From: an uncultured Acidimicrobiales bacterium
Lineage (GTDB): Bacteria > Actinomycetota > Acidimicrobiia > Acidimicrobiales > UBA10347
Direction: 5' to 3'
Assembly (NCBI GenBank): GCA_937942965.1
Contig: CALDGN010000154.1
Location: forward strand, 1 to 6,604
DNA: 6,604 nt
In this document: positions 5,521-6,604 of the stretch, piece after piece
Position numbering within the stretch: position 1 is the first letter of the stretch
Layout: each line of letters begins with the position of its first letter
Made by a program: the position numbers and the translations under genes
The notes under the pieces: model-generated
Told to the model about the DNA's origin: nothing
Databases searched by the model: none
The model's input: the letters and a program-made list of their open reading frames with translations, nothing else

Positions 5521-6604
5521 CCGGTGGCGGACCGGACCGCGTCGCCGTACTGCTCGACGAAGCGGAGCTCGTACTCGATGCGCACTTCGTCGAGCACGTC
5601 CTCGATCGGTTGCTCGCACGTCCATGAGGCGACCGCAACTTCGCGTTCTTCGACGGCAAGGTCATCGACCTTGGCCTGTGTCTCCGGGCTGAAGATCGGA
5701 CCGCCGACGATGATCACGCCACCCTCATCGTCACCAGCGTCTTCTGCGAGAGCGTCAGGGAAGCCGCCTCCGGTGTCGTTGCGTACGAGGTCGTCGTAGC
5801 GACGCTGAATGTCGGACCGGGCGTCTTCTGCGTCGGTATAGCCGTAGCCGCGATCGAACATGCACGCCGCCCACGTCGCGTTCGCTTCGACGACACGGGG
5901 ATCGCTCTCGATCTGCTGTTCCATCGCGTCGAGTTCGTCACCGAACTCGTCGAAGTTCGCGAACGAGCTGAAAGCCTCTTCGTACGCGTCGCCCTGGCAA
6001 CCGGCCGGCTCGAAGTCCTGTGTCTCATCGAACGACTCGATCGTCAAGCTGCCGCCCATGAGCGCGTTGTAGTACGCCTCTTGCTCTCCCTCGGAGAGCG
6101 ATGACAGGTACTCCTGGTTCGGGTCGACGAAGGACTCCGCGAGCTCTTCGAAATTGCCGTCGATACTCGTCGCGATACCGAAGCCGTACTCCTTGGCGAA
6201 CTCCTCGCCTTCGAACGCGAGCGCCGATCCGAGGTCGTCGAACTGGCTGTAGTCGACGGGCTTGTACTCGAACCCCTGCTCGCGCATGCAAGTTGCCGTG
6301 CGACGCTCAGCCTCGGCTTGCAGTTGGGTGGTCTGATCAGTCAACGCGTCTTCGTCGCTGACCGGGATGCCGAAGAGCTCGGCCACTGGCGACTCGTAAC
6401 CCCTGTCGCTGTCGTCCGACGAGGTGCTCTCTGTCGTATCGGTCTCCGCACTCGGCATTGGCTCGGCAGCTGAGGACGCCTCTGACTCGGTAGCTTCGGA
6501 GGCAGCTGAGCCAACGGCCGTGCTGGTCGAACTGCTCGAGCCGCCGCACGCCGAAATGAGAAGCGCTATGGCGAGGACGATTGGAGCCGCAAAGCGGTGC
6601 TGTC
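5514..6604 (-). CDS. Secreted acidic lipoprotein of unknown function, N-terminus cut by window edge
   Basis: The minus-strand frame is open from the right edge to TAG at 5514-5516, giving 362 visible residues. The first 18 (ending LLISA) are the hydrophobic part of a signal peptide. Then comes a lipobox Cys encoded at 6546-6548 (ISAC), so the mature protein has 344 residues and should be lipid-anchored outside the membrane. The initiator codon lies beyond the window; an ATG at 6458 is internal, since starting there would discard the signal and lipobox. After the Cys comes a Ser/Thr/Ala/Glu-rich linker of about 50 residues. The folded part is strongly acidic, with Cys at mature positions 87, 184, 229 and 311. 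Two similar motifs, CMREQGFEY (87-95) and CMFDRGYGY (229-237), suggest an internal duplication. Similar Cys-Met-...-Gly-aromatic lipoproteins occur widely in actinobacteria without a known role, from memory. It could be a binding or cell-surface protein; there are no catalytic motifs I recognise. Confidence 0.87.
   Translation of the reverse strand, partial: QHRFAAPIVLAIALLISACGGSSSSTSTAVGSAASEATESEASSAAEPMPSAETDTTESTSSDDSDRGYESPVAELFGIPVSDEDALTDQTTQLQAEAERRTATCMREQGFEYKPVDYSQFDDLGSALAFEGEEFAKEYGFGIATSIDGNFEELAESFVDPNQEYLSSLSEGEQEAYYNALMGGSLTIESFDETQDFEPAGCQGDAYEEAFSSFANFDEFGDELDAMEQQIESDPRVVEANATWAACMFDRGYGYTDAEDARSDIQRRYDDLVRNDTGGGFPDALAEDAGDDEGGVIIVGGPIFSPETQAKVDDLAVEEREVAVASWTCEQPIEDVLDEVRIEYELRFVEQYGDAVRSATGS

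Noticed and set aside
5514..6458. Start of the lipoprotein at the ATG at 6458
   Set aside because: The frame continues upstream through a Ser/Thr-rich linker, a lipobox Cys and a hydrophobic signal segment up to the window edge, so this ATG is internal.

Overview
The window looks like ordinary chromosomal DNA from a high-GC actinobacterium. Tightly packed genes, GTG starts, very GC-biased third codon positions and an absence of Shine-Dalgarno sequences all fit. The acidic secreted lipoprotein and the protein mix suggest the Acidimicrobiia (Ilumatobacter-like), but that placement is inference from style and not from a marker gene. I see no rRNA, tRNA, CRISPR array, insertion sequence or phage gene.

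Layout from left to right. (1) Bases 1-690, minus strand: an endonuclease/exonuclease/phosphatase (EEP) superfamily hydrolase with a complete active site, cut only at its extreme C-terminus. (2) Bases 691-745: a 55-base divergent promoter region. (3) Bases 746-1690, plus strand: prephenate dehydratase (pheA). It overlaps by 4 bases a gene for a 163-residue four-helix membrane protein (1687-2178), so the two form an operon. (4) Bases 2232-4529, plus strand: a stand-alone molybdopterin-binding subunit of the xanthine dehydrogenase/CO dehydrogenase family with the form II motif AYRGAGR. (5) Bases 4530-4676, minus strand: a 48-residue single-helix membrane protein whose stop codon abuts the stop of the previous gene. 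(6) Bases 4677-4717: a 41-base divergent promoter region. (7) Bases 4718-5506, plus strand: an alpha/beta hydrolase with a full Ser-Asp-His triad. (8) Bases 5514-6604, minus strand: a secreted acidic lipoprotein of unknown function, cut by the right edge inside its signal peptide.

The genes do not form one obvious pathway. PheA makes phenylpyruvate for phenylalanine synthesis. The molybdenum hydroxylase subunit and the alpha/beta hydrolase have unknown substrates, and each has its own promoter.

The most coherent signal is regulatory. All five genes that have their own visible upstream region carry a TANNNT -10-type hexamer exactly 6 or 7 bases before the start codon, and none has a Shine-Dalgarno sequence. 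This is the signature expected of leaderless mRNAs. It also decides the start of pheA and supports the 48-residue gene. I do not see a clearly novel multi-gene system here. The best leads are the leaderless pattern, the small membrane protein, the orphan form II subunit and the duplicated Cys motif of the lipoprotein.
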